DNA of 47,304 nucleotides. Origin: an uncultured bacterium. GTDB lineage: Bacteria; Patescibacteriota; Minisyncoccia; Moranbacterales; GWC2-37-73. The stretch lies in assembly GCA_903824515.1 (NCBI GenBank), contig CAIJXA010000041.1, forward strand, positions 1 to 47,304. The letters are read 5' to 3'. Position numbers and translations under genes: made by a program. Shown in pieces: positions 7,388 through 15,422 of this stretch. How positions within the stretch are numbered: position 1 is the first letter of the stretch; each line of letters begins with the position of its first letter. Under the pieces are notes generated by a model. It saw only the letters and a list, made by a program, of their open reading frames with translations. It did no database searches and had not been told where the DNA came from.

Positions 7388-8743
7388 ATGATAAAAAAAT
7401 ATTCACTAAAATTCTGGATAATCTTTTGGACATATTCAAGTCTTTTCTTGTTTGCTTGGTTTTTGTTTTGGAATTGCAAAAATCAAGGAGTGGGCACCAC
7501 GGTTTCACAATTGATCGAATACTTTCCAATTGAAAGCGTGCAGAAAAAGCAATTTCAAACTTTAGTTGAACTTGGAGACTATTTTTATTCTAGCAAAGAA
7601 ACAGTTTTACTGATTTTGTTTCAAAACAATCTGGAGATCAGGCCTGGCGGCGGTTTTCTTGGTGCTTTTGCAATCGTAAAAATCAAAAATGGAAGCATAA
7701 TTTCCATGGAAACGCACGATCTTTCCAATTTTGACAAACAAATTCCAAATAACATTGCGCCGCCATATCCGATGAAAGAAATTGGTTATGTTGATTTTTG
7801 GAAAATGCGTGACAGCAATTTTTCTCCAGATTTTGCAACAAACGCCAGGAAAGTTGAGGAATTTTATGCCCTTGGTGGTGGCAAAGAAAAAGTAGATGGG
7901 GTTGTGGGCATCACTGCAAATATGCTGACCTCAATTTTGAAGATCACTGGACCAATCCAGGTGGAGGATTATCCGGGAACATATAGCAGTGAAAATGCCG
8001 TCATTGCGCTTGAATATCAAGTAGAAAAAGCTTTTGAAACTCAAGGTATTCCTCGAGGTGAAAGAAAATCAGTGATGAATGAACTGGCAAAAGAAATTGA
8101 AAACAGAGTTTTTTCATTTTCCATTCCTCAAAAATATCAATTAGTAAACATTATTATAGCTGACCTGACAAAGAAAGATATCCAGCTGTATTTTCAGAAT
8201 CCAGATTTACAAACTAAAGCAAGCGCAGCACTTTGGACTGGCAGCGTTGATCAAAGTTGGAGCAAGGACTTTTTAATGACCGTGGATGCAAATCTTGGTT
8301 CATTTAAAAGTGATTACTATGTTAAACGTTCAATTGACTATTTTGTTGACCTATCCAAGAAGCCTGCCGAAGCTCAATTAAAAATTACCTACCAGCATAC
8401 TGCCAAGCAAAAAGATTGGATGACGCGCGATTATGTGGATTATTTAAGGGTTTACGTTCCGGAAAATTCTCAGCTTATAGAGCAAAAGAATATAAAATAT
8501 ATTAATTACAATGAAGAATTTGGAAAAGGATATTTTGATGGCGCAGTTGTGGTCCCGATTAATTCAACGGTAGAAGTGGAAATTCACTATGACTTACCTG
8601 ATAGTATCAAAAATGAGTATGGCCTAAAAATTCAAAAACAAGCCGGCCTAAATGATATTCCAGCTACGCTGCATTTACGAAAAGCCGATGGGTCAGAAGC
8701 CCAATTTTCAAAAACAATGAATAGTGATATAATTTTTAAATAA
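7388..8743 (+). CDS. DUF4012 domain protein
   Basis: A 451-residue membrane-anchored protein with one N-terminal helix (about 9-29) and a large exported domain. The motif LLILFQNNLEIRPGGGFLGAF, with the following G-x-I-x5-D/HDL segment, is the hallmark of DUF4012, a family common near polysaccharide genes in Patescibacteria and Gram-positives. Its biochemical role is unknown. It follows the Wzz-like gene by 33 nt and is likely co-transcribed, which fits a role in exporting or anchoring the glycan. Confidence 0.85.
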   Translation: MIKKYSLKFWIIFWTYSSLFLFAWFLFWNCKNQGVGTTVSQLIEYFPIESVQKKQFQTLVELGDYFYSSKETVLLILFQNNLEIRPGGGFLGAFAIVKIKNGSIISMETHDLSNFDKQIPNNIAPPYPMKEIGYVDFWKMRDSNFSPDFATNARKVEEFYALGGGKEKVDGVVGITANMLTSILKITGPIQVEDYPGTYSSENAVIALEYQVEKAFETQGIPRGERKSVMNELAKEIENRVFSFSIPQKYQLVNIIIADLTKKDIQLYFQNPDLQTKASAALWTGSVDQSWSKDFLMTVDANLGSFKSDYYVKRSIDYFVDLSKKPAEAQLKITYQHTAKQKDWMTRDYVDYLRVYVPENSQLIEQKNIKYINYNEEFGKGYFDGAVVVPINSTVEVEIHYDLPDSIKNEYGLKIQKQAGLNDIPATLHLRKADGSEAQFSKTMNSDIIFK

Positions 8744-8782
8744 TTGCTCTTTATAACAAACAAATAAACAGGGGGGATTGAT

Positions 8783-9187
8783 ATGAAGCAGGCAGACAGC
8801 AAACGAATTATTTTTCTTCCGACCTTAAAAGGCAGGATTTCTAAGAATGCTCAATTTGCAAAATTAGATCAATTACTGGTTACTGACGATCAAGTACATA
8901 TTGCTCTGGATTGTGATTCTGCTGATCGGGGGGTGGCGAATTTTTTCAAACATATTCTTGATGAAAAAGCCAACCATATTCTCATTACCATTATCATAGG
9001 AAGGTCAAAGAAAAAAGAAAAAGAATTGTTTAGTCTAATATCGGACAAGGCCTGGGAAATAACAAAAGCTTCAAATTTCAAAAAGATAATCTACATTGGT
9101 CATCAGTGTTCTTATAGCGAAGCATATCTTGTTGGCAAGTTATTGGACAATTTATTCAAGCAACCCCAGCAAATGGTTCATGGCTAA
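8783..9187 (+). CDS. Small protein of unknown function
   Basis: A 134-residue soluble protein of no family I recognise. GGGGGG upstream of the ATG is a strong ribosome site. The sequence alternates beta (HIALDCD, HILITIIIGR, KIIYIGHQ) and helix segments, suggesting a small Rossmann-like alpha/beta fold. The acidic DCDSAD and the GRSKKKEKE stretch are notable. It is the last gene before a terminator at 9191. Confidence 0.65.
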   Translation: MKQADSKRIIFLPTLKGRISKNAQFAKLDQLLVTDDQVHIALDCDSADRGVANFFKHILDEKANHILITIIIGRSKKKEKELFSLISDKAWEITKASNFKKIIYIGHQCSYSEAYLVGKLLDNLFKQPQQMVHG

Positions 9188-9190
9188 CAC

Positions 9191-9235
9191 AAAGAGGCAG
9201 CAGCTTTTTCATAAGCACTGCCTCTTTATATTTTT
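9191..9235 (+). terminator. Intrinsic terminator
   Basis: AAAGAGGCAG / CTGCCTCTTT with a loose loop, followed by ATATTTTT. It ends the 5153-9187 operon. Confidence 0.85.
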
Positions 9236-9311
9236 GTACAAGTATACTATGATTAAGTTAGTACTTGGTGATAATGGTAGGATTGTATAATTTTGTAAGT
9301 TTAAAAGTTTT

Positions 9312-9857
9312 ATGGAAATTATAAAACAAAGTTTAAACGGTGCTTGCCTTGTTAGTCTTAAGGTTTTTCAAGATGAGCGGGGCTTTTTCACGGAGACTTA
9401 TTCGAAAAAGAAATTTGCCGAGCTTGGAATTGAAGCTGATTTTGTGCAGGACAATCATTCCATGTCAGTTACCAAAGGCGTGCTGCGTGGACTCCATTTT
9501 CAAGATCCGCCTCACACTCAAGCGAAATTAGTCAGAGTGACCAAGGGCGCAGCCTATGATGTGATTGTGGATCTGCGCAAAGATTCGCCAACTTTTGGGC
9601 AATGGGAAGGTTTTGAACTGACTGACAACAATCACTTGATGCTTTTTGTGCCGCGAGGCTTTGCCCATGGTTTTTGCACTTTGGAAGACTACACAGAATT
9701 TCAATATAAGTGTGACAACTATTACGCTCCTGAAAGTGAGCACTCAATTATTTGGAACGACCCGACTTTGAAAATCTATTGGCCGCTGGAAAATCCGATT
9801 TTGTCTGACAAAGATTCCAAGGCGCTGACGTTTAAGGAATTTAATTCACCATTCTAA
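9312..9857 (+). CDS. rfbC: dTDP-4-dehydrorhamnose 3,5-epimerase
   Basis: Converts dTDP-4-dehydro-6-deoxyglucose to dTDP-4-dehydrorhamnose, the third step of dTDP-L-rhamnose synthesis. The 181 residues match the normal family size. Signature segments are visible: the FQDERGFF start, QDNHSMSVTKGVLRGLHFQ with the catalytic His, a VIVDLRKDSPTFG strand and VPRGFAHGFCTL with the second conserved His. It opens the rhamnose block; rfbB follows after a 90-nt spacer of word repeats. Confidence 0.95.
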   Translation: MEIIKQSLNGACLVSLKVFQDERGFFTETYSKKKFAELGIEADFVQDNHSMSVTKGVLRGLHFQDPPHTQAKLVRVTKGAAYDVIVDLRKDSPTFGQWEGFELTDNNHLMLFVPRGFAHGFCTLEDYTEFQYKCDNYYAPESEHSIIWNDPTLKIYWPLENPILSDKDSKALTFKEFNSPF

Positions 9858-9876
9858 TTCTATGTATGGGGTATCT

Positions 9877-9948
9877 TGTATTATGTATAATGTATAAAAA
9901 TGCATTCAATACTCAATACATGATACAAAATACATTATACATAATACA
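9877..9948 (+). repeat. 19-bp inverted repeat ending on the rfbB start codon
   Basis: TGTATTATGTATAATGTAT (9877-9895) and its exact complement (9930-9948) enclose a 34-nt loop. The arms are themselves built from ATACATTA-type words. The right arm ends on the A of the rfbB ATG, so a folded transcript would bury the start region and there is no Shine-Dalgarno. Confidence 0.8.
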
Positions 9949-10952
9949 TGAAACTACTAATTACCGGCGGTGCAGGATTCATTGGATCCAATTTTGTCCA
10001 TCACATTCTCAAAACTTATCCAGACTATGAAATCATCAATCTGGACGCTTTAACTTACGCTGGCAACTTGGAAAATCTCAAGGATTTTGACAATGAACCC
10101 AGGTATACCTTTGTGAAAGGGGATATTTGCGACAAAGCCTTGGTTGAGGAATTGGTTGCGAAAGTCGACATAGTCGTGCATTTTGCAGCCGAATCGCACG
10201 TAGACCGCTCTATTTTTGACTCAGAGGCCTTTGTGCGCACAAATGTGATTGGAACCCACACCCTTTTGGAGGCGGCCAGAAAGGCAGGAAATAAGCGTTT
10301 CCACCATGTTTCCACAGATGAGGTTTTTGGGTCTTTAGGTGCCGACGAGGCACCCTTTTCCGAAATCACCCCCTATGATCCTCGCAGCCCCTATAGCGCC
10401 TCCAAAGCAGGCTCTGATCACCTAGTTAGGGCTTATTTTCACACCCACAACCTGCCAATCACAATTTCTAATTGTTCAAATAACTACGGCCCGTATCATT
10501 TCCCCGAAAAACTGATTCCGCTAATCATCACTAATTTGATCGAAGGTAAAGAAATTCCAATTTACGGAGATGGCTTGCAAGTACGTGATTGGCTCTATGT
10601 CGAAGACCACTGTAAGGCGATTGACCTGATTATTCATCAGGGAAAAATTGGAGAGACTTATTGCGTTGGCGGTGCCAGTGAAAAACCAAATCTTGAAATT
10701 GCCAAAGCTATTTTGAAATTGCTTGGCAAAGATGAAGGCTTGATCAAATATGTGCAAGATCGCAAAGGGCACGACCGAAGATATGCCATCGATTTTTCCA
10801 AAATCAAAAGCCAGCTTGGCTGGGAGCCGCAAGTGACTTTCGAAGAGGGTCTGCAAAAAACCGTCGCTTGGTTTTTGGAAAATGAAGCTTGGTGGAAGAA
10901 TGTCAGGAGTGGACAATATCAAGAGTATTATAATCAGCAATACAAAAAATGA
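9948..10952 (+). CDS. rfbB: dTDP-glucose 4,6-dehydratase
   Basis: NAD-dependent dehydratase of the short-chain extended family; second step of dTDP-rhamnose synthesis. The 334 residues show the Rossmann motif GGAGFIGSNFVHH, the TDEVFG segment carrying the catalytic Thr-Asp-Glu, and YSASKAGSDH with the Tyr-x3-Lys pair. The RDWLYVEDHCKAI and YCVGG motifs are also typical. The stop codon overlaps the start of the next gene by ATGA, so the pair is translationally coupled. Confidence 0.96.
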   Translation: MKLLITGGAGFIGSNFVHHILKTYPDYEIINLDALTYAGNLENLKDFDNEPRYTFVKGDICDKALVEELVAKVDIVVHFAAESHVDRSIFDSEAFVRTNVIGTHTLLEAARKAGNKRFHHVSTDEVFGSLGADEAPFSEITPYDPRSPYSASKAGSDHLVRAYFHTHNLPITISNCSNNYGPYHFPEKLIPLIITNLIEGKEIPIYGDGLQVRDWLYVEDHCKAIDLIIHQGKIGETYCVGGASEKPNLEIAKAILKLLGKDEGLIKYVQDRKGHDRRYAIDFSKIKSQLGWEPQVTFEEGLQKTVAWFLENEAWWKNVRSGQYQEYYNQQYKK

Positions 10953-11626
10953 AACACGAAATTCTTTTAAGTTTAACAACAACGCCAGGGTCAGATTGGC
11001 AAGCAAAAATAGAGGAGATGAAAAAGTTTGGAATCAAAAAGATTGCACTTTTTCCAACATTTTTCAATATTGAAAAACGCAGGGAGTTGTATGCTTTGCT
11101 TGAAACCATTGAAGATTTGGAAATTCCACATATCCATCTTCGCGATGATATGGAAGATTGGGAGTTTGAACTTTTTGAGAACAAATACAAAACCCAACTA
11201 TACAATGTGCATATTAGTCACGTGCAAGTTGCGACTTATCAAAAATATATGTCCAAGATATATGTCGAGAACCACCACTGCCTGCTTCCGATTGACGTGA
11301 TTGATAATTGCGCCGGAATATGCCTTGATGCTGCGCATCTTGAGTCTTCAAGAATTCGCAGGCGGCCGGAATATGAACAAATCATGAGTGTGCTGGAAAA
11401 ATATCCCGTTGGTTGTTGCCATATTTCAGCTTTCAATAACAATTTTTTCAACATAAAAAACTATTACATTGGGTTTGACAGGCACTATATGGAAAAATTG
11501 GGATGCCTTGATTATGTCGAAAAATATACACAATTTTTGCCGTATTATATTAGTTTGGAATTAGAAAACTCTTTCGAGCAACAATTGCAAGCCAAGGAAT
11601 ATTTAGAAAACATTTTAAGCAAGTAA
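10949..11626 (+). CDS. TIM-barrel protein of the xylose-isomerase-like type
   Basis: A 225-residue soluble protein that starts inside the rfbB stop (ATGA overlap). Alternating beta-alpha units, HIHLRDDMEDW, LPIDVIDNCAG, CLDAAHLE and CHISAFN suggest a sugar-phosphate isomerase / AP-endonuclease-2 type barrel with possible metal-binding His and Asp. I cannot name a reaction. Tight coupling to a dTDP-sugar enzyme hints at sugar or nucleotide-sugar metabolism, but the enzyme class is inferred from fold-like patterning alone. Confidence 0.6.
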   Translation: MKHEILLSLTTTPGSDWQAKIEEMKKFGIKKIALFPTFFNIEKRRELYALLETIEDLEIPHIHLRDDMEDWEFELFENKYKTQLYNVHISHVQVATYQKYMSKIYVENHHCLLPIDVIDNCAGICLDAAHLESSRIRRRPEYEQIMSVLEKYPVGCCHISAFNNNFFNIKNYYIGFDRHYMEKLGCLDYVEKYTQFLPYYISLELENSFEQQLQAKEYLENILSK

Positions 11627-11636
11627 ACAAGAATAT

Positions 11637-13355
11637 ATGTCTAGAAAAATCTTTCCGATAATGTTTGTGGTAATGTTTTTTCTTTCTACCAAAACTTCTT
11701 TGGCTCGTGAAAACGTCACGGATTGGTATATCAAAAATTTTGATTCTCAAATTACTGCCAATAAAGATTCGTCCCTAGACATCACGGAGACCATTACGGC
11801 TGATTGCGGAACAGGAATTGATAAACACGGCATCTTTCGAATTTTGCCAACCAGAATTGATATTGCCGGAAAAAAAGTCCGGATGCCAGTTGAGCTTTTG
11901 AGCATTACCAACGAGAAAGGCCGAGCTTATCAATATCAAACTATCAATAATTCAGCCGATGGCACCGTGACTTGGAAAATAGGCGACGCAAAAACGACAG
12001 TGCAGGGAGTCAATGTCTACGTGATTCACTATCAAGTGAAAAACGTAATTCGTTTTGACAATCAAAAATTTGACGAACTTTATTGGAATCTCAGTGGAAA
12101 TTTTTGGGATTTACAAATTGACAAATTTCACGTCGAGATTAAATTTCCTGAGGAAATAACTCAGCAAAATGCTACGGTGGACTATTACACGGGCAGCTCT
12201 GGTTCCAAAGAAAAAAACTTGGCAACTTTCAAGTGGAGCAATTCAAACATCTTGGAATTTAACTTGACTGGAACTTTACTTCAAAAACAAGGCATCACAG
12301 CCTCGGTCATTTTTCCTAAAAATATTTTTATCGAGTATGCGCCAAGTTTTTGGGATTTGTATGGCAGATTTTTTTTCTTTCTGATTCCAGTTGACGTCTT
12401 TGCAATTGTTTTTTCACTTTGGAAAAAATATGGCAAAGATCCAGTGGTCAACAAAACTATCATTGCGGAGTATGAAATTCCTGAAAAACTTTCTCCGCTT
12501 GAAGCCGGGATGCTGCAGAAAAGTGGTGGTTTTGACAACACTTTTGTCACGGCGGAAATAATTTGGTTGGCCAGTCGAGGACTTGTCACGATCAAAGAAA
12601 TTGAAAATAAAATCTTGTTTTTTTCCCGCAAAGACTACGAGCTGACAAAAAATGACAAACCGGAAATTGAAATTGCTCTCAATGACGCACAGAAAAAAAT
12701 TCTGGAAAATGTTTTTGAAGATGGAAACGCGATTATGCTTTCAAGTTTGAAAAATTCTTTTTACAAAAACATCAGCAAAATCAGTGAGGCCGGCAAAAAT
12801 ATATTGAAAACTAAAGGTTTAATTTTGACTACTGGATCCAATATTGGGATTGGTTTTATAATACTGGGGGTCGCTTGTGGATTTATGGTATTTTCTGTTT
12901 TAGCTAGTTCAGTTTTTCTCGCCATAAGTTTAATTATTTGTGCTTTGATTCTGATTGGTTTTGGACTGTTGATGCCGAAGCGAACAAAAAAGGGCGCCGA
13001 ACTTAATTGGCAAATTAAAGGCTTTAAACTTTTCATGGAAACTGTTGACAAAGATCGGGCTGTTTTTTATGAAAAAGAAAATATTTTTGAAAAATGTTTG
13101 CCGTATGCGATTTTGTTTGGCATGACAAAGATGTGGATCAAGAAAATGCAGGAAATTTATGGAGCGGAGTATTTTGCCAATCACGTGCCAATTTGGTATG
13201 TCGGCAATCTTTCAACTTTCAATGCTGATAGCTTTGCCAGCGCCATGGACAGTCTCTCAGCTGGCATCGCTGCTTCAACTTCTGCGCCTTCCGGCTCCGG
13301 TGGCGCTGGTTCATCCGGCGGTGGAGGCGGCGGAGGCGGTGGCGGAGGCTGGTGA
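11637..13355 (+). CDS. DUF2207 predicted membrane protein
   Basis: A 572-residue protein with a signal peptide (about 1-23), then the beta-rich exported DUF2207 domain: WYIKNFDSQITANKDSSLDITETI and the GIFRILPTR segment are characteristic. A membrane helix near 243-263 and two more near 400-440 surround a cytoplasmic winged-helix-like part. The C-terminus ends in a Gly-rich tail (GGGGGGGGGGGW), as is usual in this family. Function is unknown; the family often sits with envelope genes in Patescibacteria. The Gly tract may be a slippery or length-variable region. Confidence 0.9.
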   Translation: MSRKIFPIMFVVMFFLSTKTSLARENVTDWYIKNFDSQITANKDSSLDITETITADCGTGIDKHGIFRILPTRIDIAGKKVRMPVELLSITNEKGRAYQYQTINNSADGTVTWKIGDAKTTVQGVNVYVIHYQVKNVIRFDNQKFDELYWNLSGNFWDLQIDKFHVEIKFPEEITQQNATVDYYTGSSGSKEKNLATFKWSNSNILEFNLTGTLLQKQGITASVIFPKNIFIEYAPSFWDLYGRFFFFLIPVDVFAIVFSLWKKYGKDPVVNKTIIAEYEIPEKLSPLEAGMLQKSGGFDNTFVTAEIIWLASRGLVTIKEIENKILFFSRKDYELTKNDKPEIEIALNDAQKKILENVFEDGNAIMLSSLKNSFYKNISKISEAGKNILKTKGLILTTGSNIGIGFIILGVACGFMVFSVLASSVFLAISLIICALILIGFGLLMPKRTKKGAELNWQIKGFKLFMETVDKDRAVFYEKENIFEKCLPYAILFGMTKMWIKKMQEIYGAEYFANHVPIWYVGNLSTFNADSFASAMDSLSAGIAASTSAPSGSGGAGSSGGGGGGGGGGGW

Positions 13356-13395
13356 TCTGCACAAACTCAGTAAGCTTCTTTTATGATTAGCTATG

Positions 13396-13438
13396 AAAAA
13401 ACTCGTTACAATATTTCAGTATATTGTAACGAGTTTTT
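13396..13438 (+). terminator. Strong intrinsic terminator
   Basis: AAAAACTCGTTACAATAT pairs with ATATTGTAACGAGTTTTT around a short loop. It closes the rfbC-DUF2207 unit and is symmetric enough to work on both strands. Confidence 0.9.
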
Positions 13439-13527
13439 GTATTGGACTTTTTTTGACAGGTCTGTTTTAATATAAGCACAAATAGTTATTTAATTTTTTA
13501 ATAATCAAGACTTCTTTGGAGGTTTTT

Positions 13528-13831
13528 ATGGATGATGTTTTGTCAGGTAAAATTCCAAGTAAGACAGAAGCATTCGAAAGAGAATGTAGAGAAAAAAGGA
13601 TTGATAAGGTATGGCGAGGTTAAAGCATATCGCAAGCCTATTAAAGAGGAAGAACCTGCCCTTGTTTTTGAATGCAGGATTTGTGGTTGCAAAACTTACA
13701 AATCAAATAATAAAAGCAATGGTGTTTGTGGACCAGGGAGTCATTCTTCGGTATTATTCTATTATTGCGATGGATGCAGTTGTATTTTTCAAAATCCTGA
13801 AAAATTTTCTATTGCTAACAAAAAACCATAA
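13528..13831 (+). pseudogene. Small zinc-ribbon protein, probably frameshifted near its N-terminus
   Basis: A GGAGG site lies 5 nt before an ATG at 13528 that opens a protein-like frame (MDDVLSGKIPSKTEAFEREC to VWRG) ending after 31 codons. The downstream frame, open from ATG 13532, encodes YGEVKAYRKPI, then CRICGC and CDGC zinc-ribbon cysteines up to 13831. A one-base shift near 13610-13620 would join both halves into one 100-residue protein. The alternative is a normal 99-residue protein starting at 13532. Function unknown; likely a small metal-binding protein. Confidence 0.5.
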
Positions 13832-13842
13832 GGTGGTGAACT

Positions 13843-13968
13843 GTGAAGAGTGGTTATTCTAGGCAACTCATTATTTGGTTAGCGGTATGTACGCTAGCCG
13901 TTGTATTATTGCCCTTTCATATAATGCGCTTTGGCCCCAGAAGCTTATCTAAGCATTCTAAGGAATAA
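13843..13968 (+). CDS. Small single-helix membrane protein
   Basis: A 41-codon frame opened by GTG with an AAGGTGGTGA ribosome site 3-9 nt upstream. The product has a basic start, a hydrophobic segment (LIIWLAVCTLAVVLLPF) and a basic tail with MRFGPRSLSKHSK, the layout of a tiny bitopic membrane protein. It sits 11 nt after the zinc-ribbon gene and before a terminator, so they form a two-gene unit. No family recognised. Confidence 0.6.
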   Translation: MKSGYSRQLIIWLAVCTLAVVLLPFHIMRFGPRSLSKHSKE

Positions 13969-13989
13969 TAATACAACATGATTTATTAA

Positions 13990-14019
13990 GACGGCATCTT
14001 TGAGATGCCGTCATTTTTT
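13990..14019 (+). terminator. Intrinsic terminator
   Basis: GACGGCATCT, a 3-nt TTG loop, AGATGCCGTC and then a T-run. It ends the small zinc-ribbon / membrane-protein unit. Confidence 0.9.
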
Positions 14020-14079
14020 CTTTCTAGTGGACAAAATGCTCATTTTTTGCAACAATGGAGGAACTCTATACAAAATTGA

Positions 14080-14110
14080 TTTCAAATTTAAAATTTCAAA
14101 TTTAAAATTC
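14080..14110 (+). repeat. Word repeat upstream of rfbD
   Basis: TTTCAAATTTAAAA followed at once by a second TTTCAAATTTAAAA copy, ending about 12 nt before the rfbD ATG. The same word family lies inside gltX at 37284-37320. Confidence 0.75.
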
Positions 14111-14122
14111 AACAATATCTAT

Positions 14123-15055
14123 ATGCAAAAAGTTTTAATAATTGGGGCCAAGGGAATGCTTGGGCAAGAGTTGGTCAATATCTTCAGGGGTGACAAAGAT
14201 TACAAGGTGACCGCTTGGGATTTTGACAAAATTGATGTTACAGACGAAACGCAAGTCAAAGAAAAAATCGGCAAACTTTCGCCAAGCGTCATTATCAATG
14301 CAACTGGATATAACGCAGTTGATTTGTGCGAGAAAGACAAGGCTGAATTTGAAAAGGCCAAAAAATTGAACAGCAAAGCGCCTGGGTATTTAGCTAAGCT
14401 AGCTAAAAAATTAGATGCGACTTTAGTGCATTATTCCACGGACTACGTTTTTTCTGGTATGCCCGAGCTTCCCGAACCAGCTGGTTGCGGAGGTGCTTGC
14501 AGTTCTTGCAGCTTGCATGAAGGTTTTGTGCCGCAGCTTGGTTTTGATGAAAATGCCATTGCTGAACCGGTGCAAAAATATGGTAAAACGAAATTGATGG
14601 GCGAAGAAAGTGTTCAACGAAATGGCGAGAAATTTTATATCATACGACTCTCAAAACTTTTCGGCAAACCGGCTAAATCAAAGACGGCTAAAAAAAGCTT
14701 CTTTGATGTGATGTTAGAAGTGGGCAAAAAAAATACTGAGGTCAAAGTGGTTGATGAAGAAACAAGCTGTTTTACTTATGCTCCGGACTTGGCCAAGAAG
14801 ACAAAGGAAATTATTGAGGCCAATAAGCCTTTTGGAATTTATCATGTTGCCAATGAAGGCGCTTGCACATGGTATGAAGCAGTTGTAGAATTGTATCGGA
14901 TGGCCAAGATCAAAACCAAGGTCATTCCGGTTTCCAGTGACGAATTTCCCCGACCAGCCCAACGACCTTATGTTTCGACTTTAATCAACACTCGGCTCAA
15001 CCCAATGCGAAGTTACAAATTGGCCTTAAGAGAATATTTGAAAAATACAAAATAA
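14123..15055 (+). CDS. rfbD: dTDP-4-dehydrorhamnose reductase, with a Cys-rich insert
   Basis: NAD(P)H-dependent last step of dTDP-L-rhamnose synthesis, 310 residues from the ATG at 14123; an upstream in-frame start near 14000 covers only spacer sequence. IIGAKGMLGQEL is the nucleotide-binding motif, and STDYVFSG with YGKTKLMGEE gives the catalytic Tyr-x3-Lys. Between them lies an extra segment of about 25 residues (112-141) with CGGACSSC, absent from the usual family length. Its DNA includes GCTTGCAGTTCTTGCAGCTT, a word-repeat like those in spacers. Whether the Cys bind metal is unknown. Confidence 0.93.
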   Translation: MQKVLIIGAKGMLGQELVNIFRGDKDYKVTAWDFDKIDVTDETQVKEKIGKLSPSVIINATGYNAVDLCEKDKAEFEKAKKLNSKAPGYLAKLAKKLDATLVHYSTDYVFSGMPELPEPAGCGGACSSCSLHEGFVPQLGFDENAIAEPVQKYGKTKLMGEESVQRNGEKFYIIRLSKLFGKPAKSKTAKKSFFDVMLEVGKKNTEVKVVDEETSCFTYAPDLAKKTKEIIEANKPFGIYHVANEGACTWYEAVVELYRMAKIKTKVIPVSSDEFPRPAQRPYVSTLINTRLNPMRSYKLALREYLKNTK

Positions 15056-15060
15056 ATTTT

Positions 15061-15145
15061 GTCATGCTGAACTTGTTTCAGCATCTTGGTTACAGGAAGT
15101 TATGTGAAACAAAGAAAGCGGATTCTGAAAAGAGTTCAGAATGAC
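15061..15145. repeat. Inverted-repeat element (85 nt)
   Basis: GTCATGCTGAACT at the left end and AGTTCAGAATGAC at the right end form imperfect terminal inverted repeats; each end also folds on itself (CTGAACTTGTTTCAG). It has no open frame. It resembles the small palindromic intergenic repeats seen in many bacterial genomes. Confidence 0.65.
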
Positions 15146-15181
15146 ATGATTTTTACGCTAAATATTTTCTAATGTAATTCT

Positions 15182-15418
15182 ATGAAAAAACTAGATGGTG
15201 CTAATATGGATATTGATTTGGTTTCCGGAGATAAAACTTCTTGGAAACAGATGAAATGCCCTTGGAATGAAAAGGAATGTAGCAATACTCATAAATGTGC
15301 AGTAAAAAACATTTCTATCTGTGATTACTTTTGTGGTATTGAATACTTAGATAATGTTGTATGTTGTTATCCTGAAAAAAATATACTTGTAGATAATAAA
15401 AAATCTAACAAAAAATAA
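15182..15418 (+). CDS. Small Cys-rich protein of unknown function
   Basis: A 78-residue product with eight Cys, in the pattern CPW, EC, KC, IC, FC and a final CC. This resembles small zinc- or iron-sulphur-binding proteins, but no family is recognised. The ATG has no clear Shine-Dalgarno. The frame ends 4 nt before glyA, so the two are probably co-transcribed. Confidence 0.55.
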   Translation: MKKLDGANMDIDLVSGDKTSWKQMKCPWNEKECSNTHKCAVKNISICDYFCGIEYLDNVVCCYPEKNILVDNKKSNKK

Positions 15419-15422
15419 TAGC

